From Kitasatospora indigofera (GTDB lineage: Bacteria > Actinomycetota > Actinomycetes > Streptomycetales > Streptomycetaceae): DNA of 64,000 bases. A program made the position numbers and the translations under genes. Each line of letters opens with the position of its first letter. The first letter of the stretch is position 1. A model generated the notes under the pieces. That model was not told where the DNA came from. It saw only the letters and a program-made list of their open reading frames with translations, and ran no database searches. The stretch is taken from positions 124,001-188,000 of the forward strand of contig NZ_BNBO01000002.1 in NCBI RefSeq assembly GCF_014655955.1, written 5' to 3'. Below are positions 8,303 through 16,451 of the stretch, piece after piece.

Positions 8303-10894
8303 TCAGGGCCGGGTCCCGCGCAGCCGCGCCCAGCCGGAGCGCACGCCCGCCACGATCCGGCCGCCGGCCGGGGTGCCGCCCAGGACGAGGGCGGCCGGGC
8401 CGCCCACCAGCAGCACCAGGCCGGCGATCAGGGCCACCGGCAGCAGTAGCCGGGCGGTACCGGCGCGGTCCGGGGCCGGCCGGCCGGCCGCCACCGGCGC
8501 CGCGTCCAGCGCGCCCCCGCTCGCGGAGGCCGACGGCGAGGCGCCGGGCTTCGCGGCGGCCGGCGCGGTACCGGCCGCGGCGGCCGCGCCGCCGGAGGTG
8601 CCGGCCCCGAAGGTGTCACCGCTCGTCCCGCCGGTGCCGCCGCTCGAACCGGTGCCGCCCGCGGTACCGCCGGAGCCGACGTCACCGCCGGCGCCGCCGG
8701 CGGCCGGTCCGCCGCCCCCGCCGGAGGACGAGGACCCGCCCGTGCCGGCCCCCTCGGCCGGCGGGGCCGTCTGGTTGCCCGGCAACGCCCCGTCCTGGGT
8801 GGCGACGTGGGCCGTGGCCGCCTTGGCCTGCGCCAGCTGGGCCGGCGTCAGCCCGAGGAATCCGGGGGCGAGCTGGCCGGGGTTGAGACCGTAGATCTGG
8901 CCCTCGCCCTGGTCGGTGACCCGCTTGAGGAAGGTGGAGACCGCCTTGGCCTTGGCCGCGGACAGGCCCGAGGTCGGCGTCATGGCGTACTGCACCGTGG
9001 TCAGCGGGTACGCGCCCTGGTCCTGGGCGAAGGGCGTGCCGTCGGCGCCGTAGGGCAGGTGCTGGGTGCCGTTGACCGGGTCGACGGGCATGTCGGCGAC
9101 GGCCGCCTGGTACGAGGCCAGGCTCGGTGCCACGAAGGCGCCGGCCGGGTTCCGCAGGGCGGCCTCCGGCAGGGCGAAGGCCTTGGCCTGCCCGGCGTCC
9201 AGGATCGCGAACATGGTGCGCTGGCCGATGGTCTGTGCGGCGACCCGGACGTGGTTGCCGTTCCCGTCCGCGTCCGTCCGCAGGGCCGTGCCCTGGAACT
9301 GGAGCACGCTGCGGCCGACCTGCCCCAGGCCGCCGAGCATCGGGTTCCACTCCCACTGCTTCCAGACGGCCTTGTCGCCGGTCTCCCCGGGGATGCCGGA
9401 GAAGTCCTGCGGCTGCAGCGCCTCCACCGGATAGCCGGCGAACTTGGGCCGCAGGTAGAAGGTGTCCACGTGCATGCCCCACGGGTCGGGCGAGCCCTGG
9501 AGGAACTGGGACGCCTCCGGGTCCGAGGCGATCCACGAGGTCAGCTGGTGGACGAGGTCCGTGGTCCCGCCGAGGACGACGGGCAGCATGTCCGGGCCCG
9601 CGAAGACCGGCCAGGCCGCGCCCCCGTTCAGCGAGGCCGGGTTCAGCTGCTGGAACTCCGGGTCGCCGAAGATGTTCGACGGGTTGCCCGCCACCGAGAC
9701 GATGTCCGAGGCGCCGAAGGTGTACGACTGGGTGAGCAGCTTGGCCAGCAGCCGGGCGTTCAGCCGCATGTTCCGGATCTGCCGGCCGGTGTTCGGGTCG
9801 TCCACCACGAAGACCACCGAGATCCCGGTGGTGGCCAGCGGCGCGTAGACGTACGGCCGCGGCGCGGCCCCGGTGTCGGCCCGGGCCGTGAGGGCGATGT
9901 CGGGGCCCGACCCGGCGAGGAAGTCCCCGCGTGCCTGCGGCTCGCCACCGGCGAAGCTGTACTGCAGGTTCAGCGGCGCGTCGCCCTTGCACAGGCCCGA
10001 ACGCCACTGCTGCAGGGCCCGGTTGGCCATCTCCAGCCCGGCCGCGTTGAAGTCCGCGGCGGCCGCCTTGCAGTCGGCCGCGGTCGGCGCGAACTCCAGC
10101 GGCACGACGGCGCGGTGGGTCCAGGCGCACTGCTCGCCGGTGCGGTTGTGGGTCTTCGGGTTCTCCAGGCCGGTGAAGACCAGGTCGGTGGCGGTGTTGC
10201 TCTCGAAGTCCATGTCCAACGAGTGGTCGGAGCAGTCGGCGGCGCCCCGGTGGCCGAAGTTGTCGAGCGGGTCCCCGCCGTAGTTGGGCTCGACCACGAT
10301 CGAGCAGGGGTGGGTCGCGTCGCAGCCGAGCGAGGGGCTCTGCGTCGACGTCCAGACCTCGATGCTGGCCGTGCCGGAGCCGTCCGGGCCGGTCACCGCG
10401 ATCCGGTGGTTGGACGGGAAGTCCGGGGTGGTGGTGCCGTCCGGGCGGCTCGGCTGCTCGAAGCCGAATGCCGGGTCACCGCCGTACATCGTGTTGCCGT
10501 AGCAGTCGGTCGGCTTCGGGTCGGTGCCCCGGCACTGGTAGATCCGCACCGGGTACATCACGTCGGCGCTGAACTCCCGGACCAGGCTGGCCGGCGTGCC
10601 GTCCCAGTTCACGGTCGGCGTGAAGCCGCTCCAGGAGACCTGGACGACCTCGTTGGTCAGGTTCCTGCCGTGCGAGACCGAGACCTGGCCCTTCGCCCCG
10701 TACGTCCCGGTGGCCGGGTCCCAGATCTCCGGCCCCTCCACGGTCACCCCGGCGGCCGCCCGCGCCTCGGTGACCGGCCCGAGGCCCAGGGGCAGCACCG
10801 CGAGCGTGGCGGCCACGGCCCAGGCGAGCGCGAGCGCAGGCAGCCTCCTCCGCCACCACCCCTGGTGTCTCGGGTCTGGCAGGCGGACTCTCAT
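8303..10894 (-). CDS. Large membrane-anchored binding-protein-like subunit
   Basis: An 863-residue exported protein: a signal/anchor at about 15-50, a long Cys-containing extracellular region, a Gly/Ser/Thr-rich linker (about 715-778) and a C-terminal helix (about 815-835) with a basic tail. The middle shows PstS-fold features, such as TTGISVVFVVD and the helix RLNARLLAKLLTQ, which occupies the place of the hinge helix in phosphate-binding proteins. The canonical phosphate loop (SGTR type) is not seen. The N-terminal roughly 250 residues hold a separate Cys-rich beta-type domain that I cannot name. Chosen start: ATG 10894 with GGAGGTG upstream. Its place before pstC makes it a transporter component; its ligand is unknown. 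Confidence 0.75.
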   Translation of the reverse strand: MRVRLPDPRHQGWWRRRLPALALAWAVAATLAVLPLGLGPVTEARAAAGVTVEGPEIWDPATGTYGAKGQVSVSHGRNLTNEVVQVSWSGFTPTVNWDGTPASLVREFSADVMYPVRIYQCRGTDPKPTDCYGNTMYGGDPAFGFEQPSRPDGTTTPDFPSNHRIAVTGPDGSGTASIEVWTSTQSPSLGCDATHPCSIVVEPNYGGDPLDNFGHRGAADCSDHSLDMDFESNTATDLVFTGLENPKTHNRTGEQCAWTHRAVVPLEFAPTAADCKAAAADFNAAGLEMANRALQQWRSGLCKGDAPLNLQYSFAGGEPQARGDFLAGSGPDIALTARADTGAAPRPYVYAPLATTGISVVFVVDDPNTGRQIRNMRLNARLLAKLLTQSYTFGASDIVSVAGNPSNIFGDPEFQQLNPASLNGGAAWPVFAGPDMLPVVLGGTTDLVHQLTSWIASDPEASQFLQGSPDPWGMHVDTFYLRPKFAGYPVEALQPQDFSGIPGETGDKAVWKQWEWNPMLGGLGQVGRSVLQFQGTALRTDADGNGNHVRVAAQTIGQRTMFAILDAGQAKAFALPEAALRNPAGAFVAPSLASYQAAVADMPVDPVNGTQHLPYGADGTPFAQDQGAYPLTTVQYAMTPTSGLSAAKAKAVSTFLKRVTDQGEGQIYGLNPGQLAPGFLGLTPAQLAQAKAATAHVATQDGALPGNQTAPPAEGAGTGGSSSSGGGGGPAAGGAGGDVGSGGTAGGTGSSGGTGGTSGDTFGAGTSGGAAAAAGTAPAAAKPGASPSASASGGALDAAPVAAGRPAPDRAGTARLLLPVALIAGLVLLVGGPAALVLGGTPAGGRIVAGVRSGWARLRGTRP

Positions 10895-11070
10895 GGCGGG
10901 CACCTCCGGGCGAATGCGCAGCAACAGTGCGCGGGTGAGGGACAGTTGAGCGGGCGGACCAACGGTCTCGGTGCGTACCCATTCGGCCAGCCGGAGATGG
11001 CCGGATCCGGTCGGCGGGATGTACGAGGCCACAACACGCTCACTTTTCAAGCAAGTTGATCGAAACGGCG

Positions 11071-11106
11071 GTGCGGACCCACGCGGGAGCACACGTGGGT
11101 CCGCAC
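11071..11106 (-). terminator. Strong hairpin between secreted-protein gene and large binding-protein gene
   Basis: Perfect 13-base arms GTGCGGACCCACG (11071-11083) and CGTGGGTCCGCAC (11094-11106) enclose a 10-base loop, 44 bases past the stop of the 200-residue secreted protein. It is probably a terminator or partial read-through element that lowers expression of the downstream transporter genes. The remainder of 10895-11149 holds no gene. Confidence 0.8.
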
Positions 11107-11149
11107 CTCGGCACCGCGGCGGCGGCCACCCGGCCGCCGGGGGCGTCGG

Positions 11150-11752
11150 TCAGCCGGCCGGGGTGAAGCTGATCGAGAGCGAGCCGATGGACTGGCCGCC
11201 CTGGAAGAAGGTGGTGTTCAGCTTGCCGTCGACGTACTGGGCGCCCTCGGCGTCGACCTTGAGGTCCGAGGCCTCCAGCGTCTGGGTGGTGCCGGTGCGG
11301 CCGATCTGGTTGTCGCCGGCCGGGGAGAGCAGGTTGACCGGGGCGGTGGCGCCGAGCGGCACGCCGGTGAGCTTCCAGGTGTCGGCCTGGAAGGCCAGCT
11401 GCTTGAAGATCGCGGTCCTGCCGGTGAGCAGGTTGACGAACAGCAGGCCGCCGCCGAGGTCGATCTTGTCGTAGTAGGCCTGCAGGTTGGCGTCGCCGCC
11501 GGTGGCCGGGAAGGTCGCCGAGAAGCCCGTGGCGCTGTCGTATCCGGGCTGGCCGGAGGGGAGCGGGACCACCACGACGCCGGCCGCGGCCGTCTGCTGG
11601 ATGAACGCGGTGCTCTCGTGGACCACCACGCTGCCGCTCGCCGCGGTGGCCGGGGCCGGGGTGGTGTCGGCGGCGGCCGCACCGGAGAGACCGGTGACGG
11701 CGAGGACCGCGGTGGCGGCGGTGGCGGCGAGGCGAACGCTGGTGCGGGACAT
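11150..11752 (-). CDS. Small secreted protein in the Pst-like cluster
   Basis: A 200-residue protein with a clear Sec signal peptide (about 1-28, cleaved near AAAADT). The mature part is rich in beta-forming and Gly residues and has no Cys, no transmembrane segment and no motif I recognise. The start is ATG 11752 with AAGGAGA six bases upstream. It lies between the small PstS-like gene and the large anchored binding protein on the same strand, bracketed by hairpins on both sides. This suggests a separately controlled, abundant exported component of the same system. The function is unknown. Confidence 0.75.
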   Translation of the reverse strand: MSRTSVRLAATAATAVLAVTGLSGAAAADTTPAPATAASGSVVVHESTAFIQQTAAAGVVVVPLPSGQPGYDSATGFSATFPATGGDANLQAYYDKIDLGGGLLFVNLLTGRTAIFKQLAFQADTWKLTGVPLGATAPVNLLSPAGDNQIGRTGTTQTLEASDLKVDAEGAQYVDGKLNTTFFQGGQSIGSLSISFTPAG

Positions 11753-11978
11753 GCTGGTCTCCTTGGGATGCGCACTGGGCAGGGTGGTGCGGGTGGTGCT
11801 TCGGGAGGCCGGACGCGACTGCGGCCGCACCCCCTGCCGCCGGCGGGCCACTGGCGGGACCCACCCCGGCGGCCGGCTCACCGCCCCGGGCGAGGCGCAC
11901 GAGGGTGCCGGCCCGGACGGACCGGCGGTACGTGTCGCGCACCTCGCCCGGGCCGCGGCCGCGGACGGCTCCGGGCGG

Positions 11979-12013
11979 CCGTCGGCCGGGGGCGCGAGGC
12001 CCCCGGCCGACGG
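11979..12013 (-). terminator. Strong hairpin after the small PstS-like gene
   Basis: Perfect 15-base arms CCGTCGGCCGGGGGC (11979-11993) and GCCCCCGGCCGACGG (11999-12013) with a 5-base loop lie 35 bases after the stop codon at 12049. This is a textbook intrinsic-type stem without a U-tract. The rest of 11753-12048 has no convincing gene. Confidence 0.85.
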
Positions 12014-12048
12014 TGTGCGACGGTGGATCGGATGTGCCTGGCGGTGGA

Positions 12049-13095
12049 TCAGATGTGCGTGGTGCTGCCGCAGCCGCCGATGGTCAGGAAGCCGTAGCTG
12101 GCGATGTCGGCGGCGCCGTTGGTGCAGATCCAGCCGCTGGTGCCGAAGATGTTGCGCAGGGCGATGCCCTTGGTGGTGGTGGCGGTCCACTCGGCGTTAC
12201 GGACCACGTTGTACAGGGTGCGGCCGTACGTCGGGTTGGCGAAGGTCGGGTTGATCGTGTTGCTCGCGGTGAGCGGGGCGACACCGTTGATCGAGCGCAG
12301 GCTCAGCACGCCGGCCGCGTCGGTCCCGGAGGAGTGGCCGCCGTAGACCTGGCCCACGTAGTGACCGACCGAGTACGGGAAGATCACGTTGGCGTCGTTG
12401 AGGGCGACGTCGGTGCCCTCGTTCTCCTCGGGGCCGGTGACGACGTTGGCACCCAGGGTGGTGACGCCGATGGCCTTGAGGAAGAAGGAACGGGTGCCGG
12501 AGCTGGCCTGCGGCAGGTACGGCTTGATCGTGACGTTCGGGCCGGTGTAGCCCGCGATGTCGGTGATCTGGTTCCAGGTGGTGTAGGTGCCGTTGTAGAT
12601 GTTCTTCAGGTCCGCCGTGGTCAGGTTGGCGGGGGCGTTGCTGCCGGTGGACTTGGCGGACCAGGTCACCGCGTCCTTGGCGAAGCCGACGAAGATGTCG
12701 GTCGTCAGGTCACCGGTCTGCGGGGCGCGCGAGGAGCGGGCGAAGTCGATCGGCAGGACCGACGGGCTGGTCTGGTTCAGCGCGGTGATGCCGGCGCCGG
12801 AGCCGTTCGGGCGGGCGAAGGCGGTGGTGCCGGCCTTGGCGGTGATGGTCGCCGAGCCGGTCGCGTCGAAGCTGTAGAGGCGCGGGGAGGTGGTGTCGCC
12901 CAGGCCCGTGAGGTAGGCGTTGTAGTCGGTCGAGAACTGGTTCAGAACGGTCTGCGTGGTGTCCGAGCCGACGCCCACGATGTCCTGGGTGGCCGGCACT
13001 ACGGACGGGTCGGCCATCGCGGTGCCGCTCGCGACGGAGACGAGCGAGGTCGCGAGGGCGGCGGCGGTGAGCAGCTTGGCAGCGGTCTTGCGCAT
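12049..13095 (-). CDS. Secreted PstS-like phosphate-binding protein
   Basis: A 348-residue exported solute-binding protein. A Sec signal peptide (about 1-29, ending TAMA) precedes a binding domain beginning DIVGVGSDTTQTVLNQF, as in PstS. The ligand loop reads SSGTRSFF near residue 195, matching the phosphate-contact SGTR loop. There is no lipobox Cys, so it is secreted or weakly wall-associated rather than a lipoprotein. The ATG start has GGAGGA upstream. It is the first gene of the minus-strand cluster and is followed by a strong hairpin, so it is probably made in excess over the transporter. I see no convincing PHO box in 13096-13373. Confidence 0.85.
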   Translation of the reverse strand: MRKTAAKLLTAAALATSLVSVASGTAMADPSVVPATQDIVGVGSDTTQTVLNQFSTDYNAYLTGLGDTTSPRLYSFDATGSATITAKAGTTAFARPNGSGAGITALNQTSPSVLPIDFARSSRAPQTGDLTTDIFVGFAKDAVTWSAKSTGSNAPANLTTADLKNIYNGTYTTWNQITDIAGYTGPNVTIKPYLPQASSGTRSFFLKAIGVTTLGANVVTGPEENEGTDVALNDANVIFPYSVGHYVGQVYGGHSSGTDAAGVLSLRSINGVAPLTASNTINPTFANPTYGRTLYNVVRNAEWTATTTKGIALRNIFGTSGWICTNGAADIASYGFLTIGGCGSTTHI

Positions 13096-13373
13096 GTTCC
13101 GATTCCTCCGGTGGGAGAGACGTACATCGCTACCCGTGACCCTGATGAGGCCCGGGGCCGGAGTCCGCGGCGGCCGCTCCGGCAGACCTGATCCTGTCCG
13201 GCGGGCCGTTCCCCCGGAAGGGCCGCCGGGCCGGCGGCGGCGCCCGGCGCACCGGACGGCGCTCGGACGTCCGCGCAGGTCATCGAAGGGATGGCAGCGG
13301 GCGGGGCGGAGCCGGGGGGCCGTCGACGTTCTTCTCTCGGTGGCGGTTCGGGACCTTGCCGGAAACCTGCGAT

Positions 13374-13778
13374 TCACCAGGACCACCGGTCACCCGGCCC
13401 GGTGCGGCGCAGCTCCCGGCCGAGGGCCTGGAGCGCGGCCAGGAAGCTGTCGACACCGCCCTGGCACTGGTCGCGGCGCAGGTAGCCGCGGGCACTGCGG
13501 GCGATCGGCTCGGCCTCCTCGGCGCCCGGCCGGGTGCTGCGCGGGGGGAGGTAGGCCGTCCAGACCCACAGCCGGGCCTCCGACTGTCCGACGGTACAGC
13601 GCAGAGCGGCCCGTTCGATGAGCAACTGTCTTATGGCGGTCGAGAGTTCCGCTTCGCCACGGTAGCTCCGGGCGCCGACGGCGAGCTGCCGGCCGTTGGC
13701 GGCGCGCATCGCCCAGCCGACCCCGCGGTCCGCACCGTGCACGGTCAGCAGTCGCGGCCCGCGTGCCTCAGCGGGCAT
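13374..13778 (-). CDS. Small DUF1508-like protein (second of a pair)
   Basis: A 134-residue protein with a YegP/DUF1508-like unit: an AANGRQLAVGARSYRGEAEL segment, in which a residue-and-gap pattern resembling NGRxLA...Y.....A is followed by a helix. Its ATG (13778-13776) overlaps the end of the preceding paralogue, whose stop is at 13770-13768, so translation is probably coupled. The family's biochemical role is not established; members are small cytoplasmic proteins, often of two tandem repeats. The C-terminal half has a Cys and a Trp/Arg-rich tail with no known motif. The 278 bases downstream, up to the PstS-like gene, contain no gene. Confidence 0.6.
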   Translation of the reverse strand: MPAEARGPRLLTVHGADRGVGWAMRAANGRQLAVGARSYRGEAELSTAIRQLLIERAALRCTVGQSEARLWVWTAYLPPRSTRPGAEEAEPIARSARGYLRRDQCQGGVDSFLAALQALGRELRRTGPGDRWSW

Positions 13779-14244
13779 CGGTGGGTCTCAACCGTCTGCT
13801 CTCCGAAGGGTGTTGTGCCGGATCCCCGGCGGGCTCGGTCAGCCGGCCGAGCAGTACGACGAACCGGCGGAAGGCGTTCTGGCAGGTCGCGTACCGCTCG
13901 TAGGGACGGCTGGAGCGGATCTCGGGCAGGCCCCGCGCTCCGGGGACGACCCAGATCCAGCCGATGCCGTCGCGGACATGGGTGATCCGGGCGACCAGCT
14001 CCGGCGCGGCCGCCCGAAGGTTCTCGAAGCTCCGCTCGGCCTCGGCCGGCGTCTCGAACGCCGCCGGTGACACCGCGACGAGCCGCCCGTTCGACGCCTT
14101 CAGCTGCCACCGGTACCGGCCGTCGGGCCCCCGCTCGGTCCGGAACCCACCCCTCGGCCCTGCTTTGCCTAAACCTGGTGATACGGCGCGACCGCGGGCC
14201 GACGCGTCCACTGCTCCCCCCGTCCGTTCAGCGAGACGAGGCAA
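13768..14244 (-). CDS. Small DUF1508-like protein (first of a pair)
   Basis: A 158-residue protein with a better preserved YegP/DUF1508 unit, RYRWQLKASNGRLVAVSPAAF, then ETPAEAERSFENLRA. The C-terminal half resembles that of the following gene (a Trp-containing strand, a Cys, then an Arg-rich helix), so the two are likely tandem paralogues. The frame opens with TTG at 14244, without a clear ribosome site. GTG 14211 (residue 12), just after GGGGGGAG, is an equally good start. Two short palindromes lie in the 121 bases upstream. The function is unknown. Confidence 0.6.
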   Translation of the reverse strand: MPRLAERTGGAVDASARGRAVSPGLGKAGPRGGFRTERGPDGRYRWQLKASNGRLVAVSPAAFETPAEAERSFENLRAAAPELVARITHVRDGIGWIWVVPGARGLPEIRSSRPYERYATCQNAFRRFVVLLGRLTEPAGDPAQHPSESRRLRPTDAR

Positions 14245-14250
14245 AGCTAT

Positions 14251-14346
14251 GTGTGCACACGAGCGCTCTGGAAGGGCAGCAAATGCACAACTTGCTCCGT
14301 TGGCCGGGAAGTTCTCCCTCGTTAAACTTTCACCAAGTGCACACTT
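14251..14346. promoter_or_regulatory. Two TGCAC-centred palindromes before the DUF1508-like pair
   Basis: GTGTGCACAC (14251-14260) and AAGTGCACACTT (14335-14346) are short near-perfect palindromes sharing a TGCAC core. They sit in a locally AT-richer stretch between the histidine kinase stop and the DUF1508-like start, where a promoter is expected. They may be paired operator sites; the regulator is unknown. Confidence 0.3.
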
Positions 14347-14365
14347 CGCGTTGCCTGCGACGTCG

Positions 14366-16243
14366 TCAGAGCCGGGCCGTCCAACGCACCGAGGTGCCCT
14401 TGCCGTACGGCCCCGGCTCGTGCCAGGCGTCCCCGCCCAGCGCCTCCGCCCGGCGGGCCAGGTTGCGCAGCCCGCTGCGCCGGCCGCCCTCCGGGATCCC
14501 CACCCCGTCGTCCGTCACCGACAGCAGCACCCCCGGCCGCCCGGCCCGGTCCAGCGAGTCCGGGTCGCCGGAGACGGGACGCCCCTCGTCGTCCAGGTGG
14601 ACGGTGGCGTCCACATCCACCCGCACCCGGGAGGCCCGCGCGTGCCGGGCCGTGTTGGAGAGCATCTCGCGCAGGGCCGCCAGCAGTTGACGGCCCGCCT
14701 TCTCCCCCACCAGGCTCTCCACCGGCCCGGTGAAGGCCACCGAGGGCTTGAACCCCAGGGCGGCGGCGGCCTGACTGCCCTCCCGCAGCACCCGGGTCCG
14801 CAGGGTGTCCGGCTCGTCGCCCTGGCCGTCGTGCTGCAGGGCGTAGATGGTGGTGCGGACCTCCTGGATGGTCGCGTCCAGCTCGTCCACCGCCTTGCCG
14901 ATGCCGGTCTGCACCTCCGGCACCACCGCCCGCCGGGCGGCGCTCTCCAGCATCATGCCGGTCGCGAACAGCCGCTGGATCACCAGGTCGTGGAGGTCCC
15001 GGGCGATCCGGTCGCGGTCCTGGAACACCGCCAGCCGCTGCCGGTCGCGCTGGGCCTCGGCCAGCCGCAGGGCCAGCGCGGCTTGCGAGGCGAAGGTCTG
15101 CGCGAGCTGCTTCTCGGCCTCCGTGAACGGCGTCGCGCCCTTGCTGCGCCACACCCCCAGCGCGCCGAGCACCCGCCCGGCGGCCACCATCGGCACCGCC
15201 ATCGACGGCCCGAAGGTCCGGGCCAGCCTGATCTCCACCGTGGGGTCGCCCGACATGTCGTCCAGGTAGACGCTCTCCCCCTCCAGCAGCCGGGCCGCGA
15301 ACCCGCTCTGCGGGACCAGCTCGCCGGTCACGAACTCGGCCGCCTCCCCCGAGGCGTGCGAGACCCGCAGCTGCCCGCCGCCGGTCGGCAGCAGGATCAT
15401 CCCCAGCGCGGCCCCGGCCAGCTCGCGGACCTGCTCGGCCGCCACCGTCAGCGCCACCTGAGCCTCGTCGGTGGAGAGCAGCGCGGTGGTCACCGCGTTC
15501 GCCCCGGCGATCCACCGCTCGCGGCGCCGGCCCTCCTCGTACAGCCGGGAGTTCTCGATCGCCACCCCGGCCGCCGCCGCCAGCGCGTGCAGCACCTGCT
15601 CGTCCTCGGGGGTGAACGCCCCGCCGCCGGTCTTCTCGGTCAGGTAGATGTTGCCGAACACCTCGCCGCGCACCCGGATCGGCTCGCCCAGGAACGACGT
15701 CATCGGCGGGTGGTGCCGCGGGAACCCGGCCGAGCGCGGGTCGGCGGCCAGATCGGTCAGCCGCAGCGGCTCCGGGCGGTCGATCAGCGCGCCCAGGATG
15801 CCCCGGCCCGCCGGCAGCTCGCCGATCCTGGCCGCCGTCTCCACGTCCACCCCCACGTGGATGAAGTCGGCCAGCCCGTGGCCGGTCGGCGAGATCACGC
15901 CGAGCGCCGCGTACCGGGCGTCGACCAGCTCGGCCGCCCCGGTCACGATCCGCTGGAGCGTGGCGTGCAGGTCCAGCCCCGCGCCGACCGAGACGACGGC
16001 CTCCAGCAGCCGCTGCATCCGGTCGGTGACGGCGGCGGCCGACTGCAGGCGCTCGGCCACCTCGGTGACCAGGGTGTCCAGGCCGAGCGAGGCGATCTCG
16101 GGCACCCGGTGGACGGCCGGGTGCGGTCCGGGGGTGAGGTCGCCGGCGGGGGTGGGGGCGTGGGTGGAGGCGCCGGCCGGGTCGCGGGCGGTGGCGTGGT
16201 CGGGGTGCTCGGGGGCGGGATCGCGGTCGGGGGTGCGGGCCAT
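14366..16243 (-). CDS. GAF-domain sensor histidine kinase (DevS/DosS-like)
   Basis: A soluble 625-residue two-component sensor: a disordered N-terminus, two GAF domains (about 75-215 and 235-390), a HisKA_3 dimerisation helix with the phospho-acceptor His in DRDRIARDLHDLVIQRLF (near 411), and a C-terminal HATPase (about 500-620, DDGVGIPEGG). The layout matches actinobacterial DevS/DosS kinases, whose first GAF domain often binds haem and senses oxygen, NO or CO. Whether haem is bound here cannot be read with certainty. No response regulator is adjacent, so it is an orphan kinase. The ATG appears leaderless, with TAGGCT six bases upstream. Confidence 0.9.
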   Translation of the reverse strand: MARTPDRDPAPEHPDHATARDPAGASTHAPTPAGDLTPGPHPAVHRVPEIASLGLDTLVTEVAERLQSAAAVTDRMQRLLEAVVSVGAGLDLHATLQRIVTGAAELVDARYAALGVISPTGHGLADFIHVGVDVETAARIGELPAGRGILGALIDRPEPLRLTDLAADPRSAGFPRHHPPMTSFLGEPIRVRGEVFGNIYLTEKTGGGAFTPEDEQVLHALAAAAGVAIENSRLYEEGRRRERWIAGANAVTTALLSTDEAQVALTVAAEQVRELAGAALGMILLPTGGGQLRVSHASGEAAEFVTGELVPQSGFAARLLEGESVYLDDMSGDPTVEIRLARTFGPSMAVPMVAAGRVLGALGVWRSKGATPFTEAEKQLAQTFASQAALALRLAEAQRDRQRLAVFQDRDRIARDLHDLVIQRLFATGMMLESAARRAVVPEVQTGIGKAVDELDATIQEVRTTIYALQHDGQGDEPDTLRTRVLREGSQAAAALGFKPSVAFTGPVESLVGEKAGRQLLAALREMLSNTARHARASRVRVDVDATVHLDDEGRPVSGDPDSLDRAGRPGVLLSVTDDGVGIPEGGRRSGLRNLARRAEALGGDAWHEPGPYGKGTSVRWTARL

Positions 16244-16249
16244 GGGACG

Positions 16250-16255
16250 AGCCTA
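16250..16255 (-). promoter_or_regulatory. -10 box of leaderless promoter, histidine kinase gene
   Basis: On the minus strand TAGGCT ends six bases before the ATG at 16243, and no ribosome site is present. This spacing places transcription start at or next to the start codon. Confidence 0.55.
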
Positions 16256-16309
16256 GTTTGGGTGGATTTGGACGGCCGGACGGACGGGGGAGCGGCGCGT
16301 CGGCGGAGG

Positions 16310-16450
16310 GAGGAGGGGCAAGGGCGGAGGGCGGAGGGCGGGAGGGGGGAGGGCGGGAGGGGGGAGGGCGGAGGCAGGAGGGCGGAGGCAGGAGGGCGGA
16401 GGCAGGAGGGCGGGGGGCGGAGGCAGGAGGGCGGGGGGCGGAGGGCGGGG
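16310..16450. repeat. G-rich short tandem repeats (14-base unit)
   Basis: This is a purine-rich tract built of near-identical units. GGGCGGAGGCAGGA occurs back to back at 16366-16379, 16380-16393 and 16394-16407, with degenerate copies on both sides. Read as the minus-strand transcript it is a C-rich, G-poor stretch directly after the CydC-like stop codon. It could act as a Rho-loading (rut) region; on the plus strand its G-runs could form quadruplexes. Confidence 0.7.
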
Positions 16451-16451
16451 G

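Noticed and set aside
13371..13395. GATTCACCAGG and GGTCACCCGGC as a PHO box
   Set aside because: The spacing between units is 17 rather than 11 bases, and they lie at the 3' end of a gene more than 270 bases from the PstS-like start.
16310..16450. G-rich repeats as a CRISPR array
   Set aside because: The units are contiguous 14-base repeats with no unique spacers.
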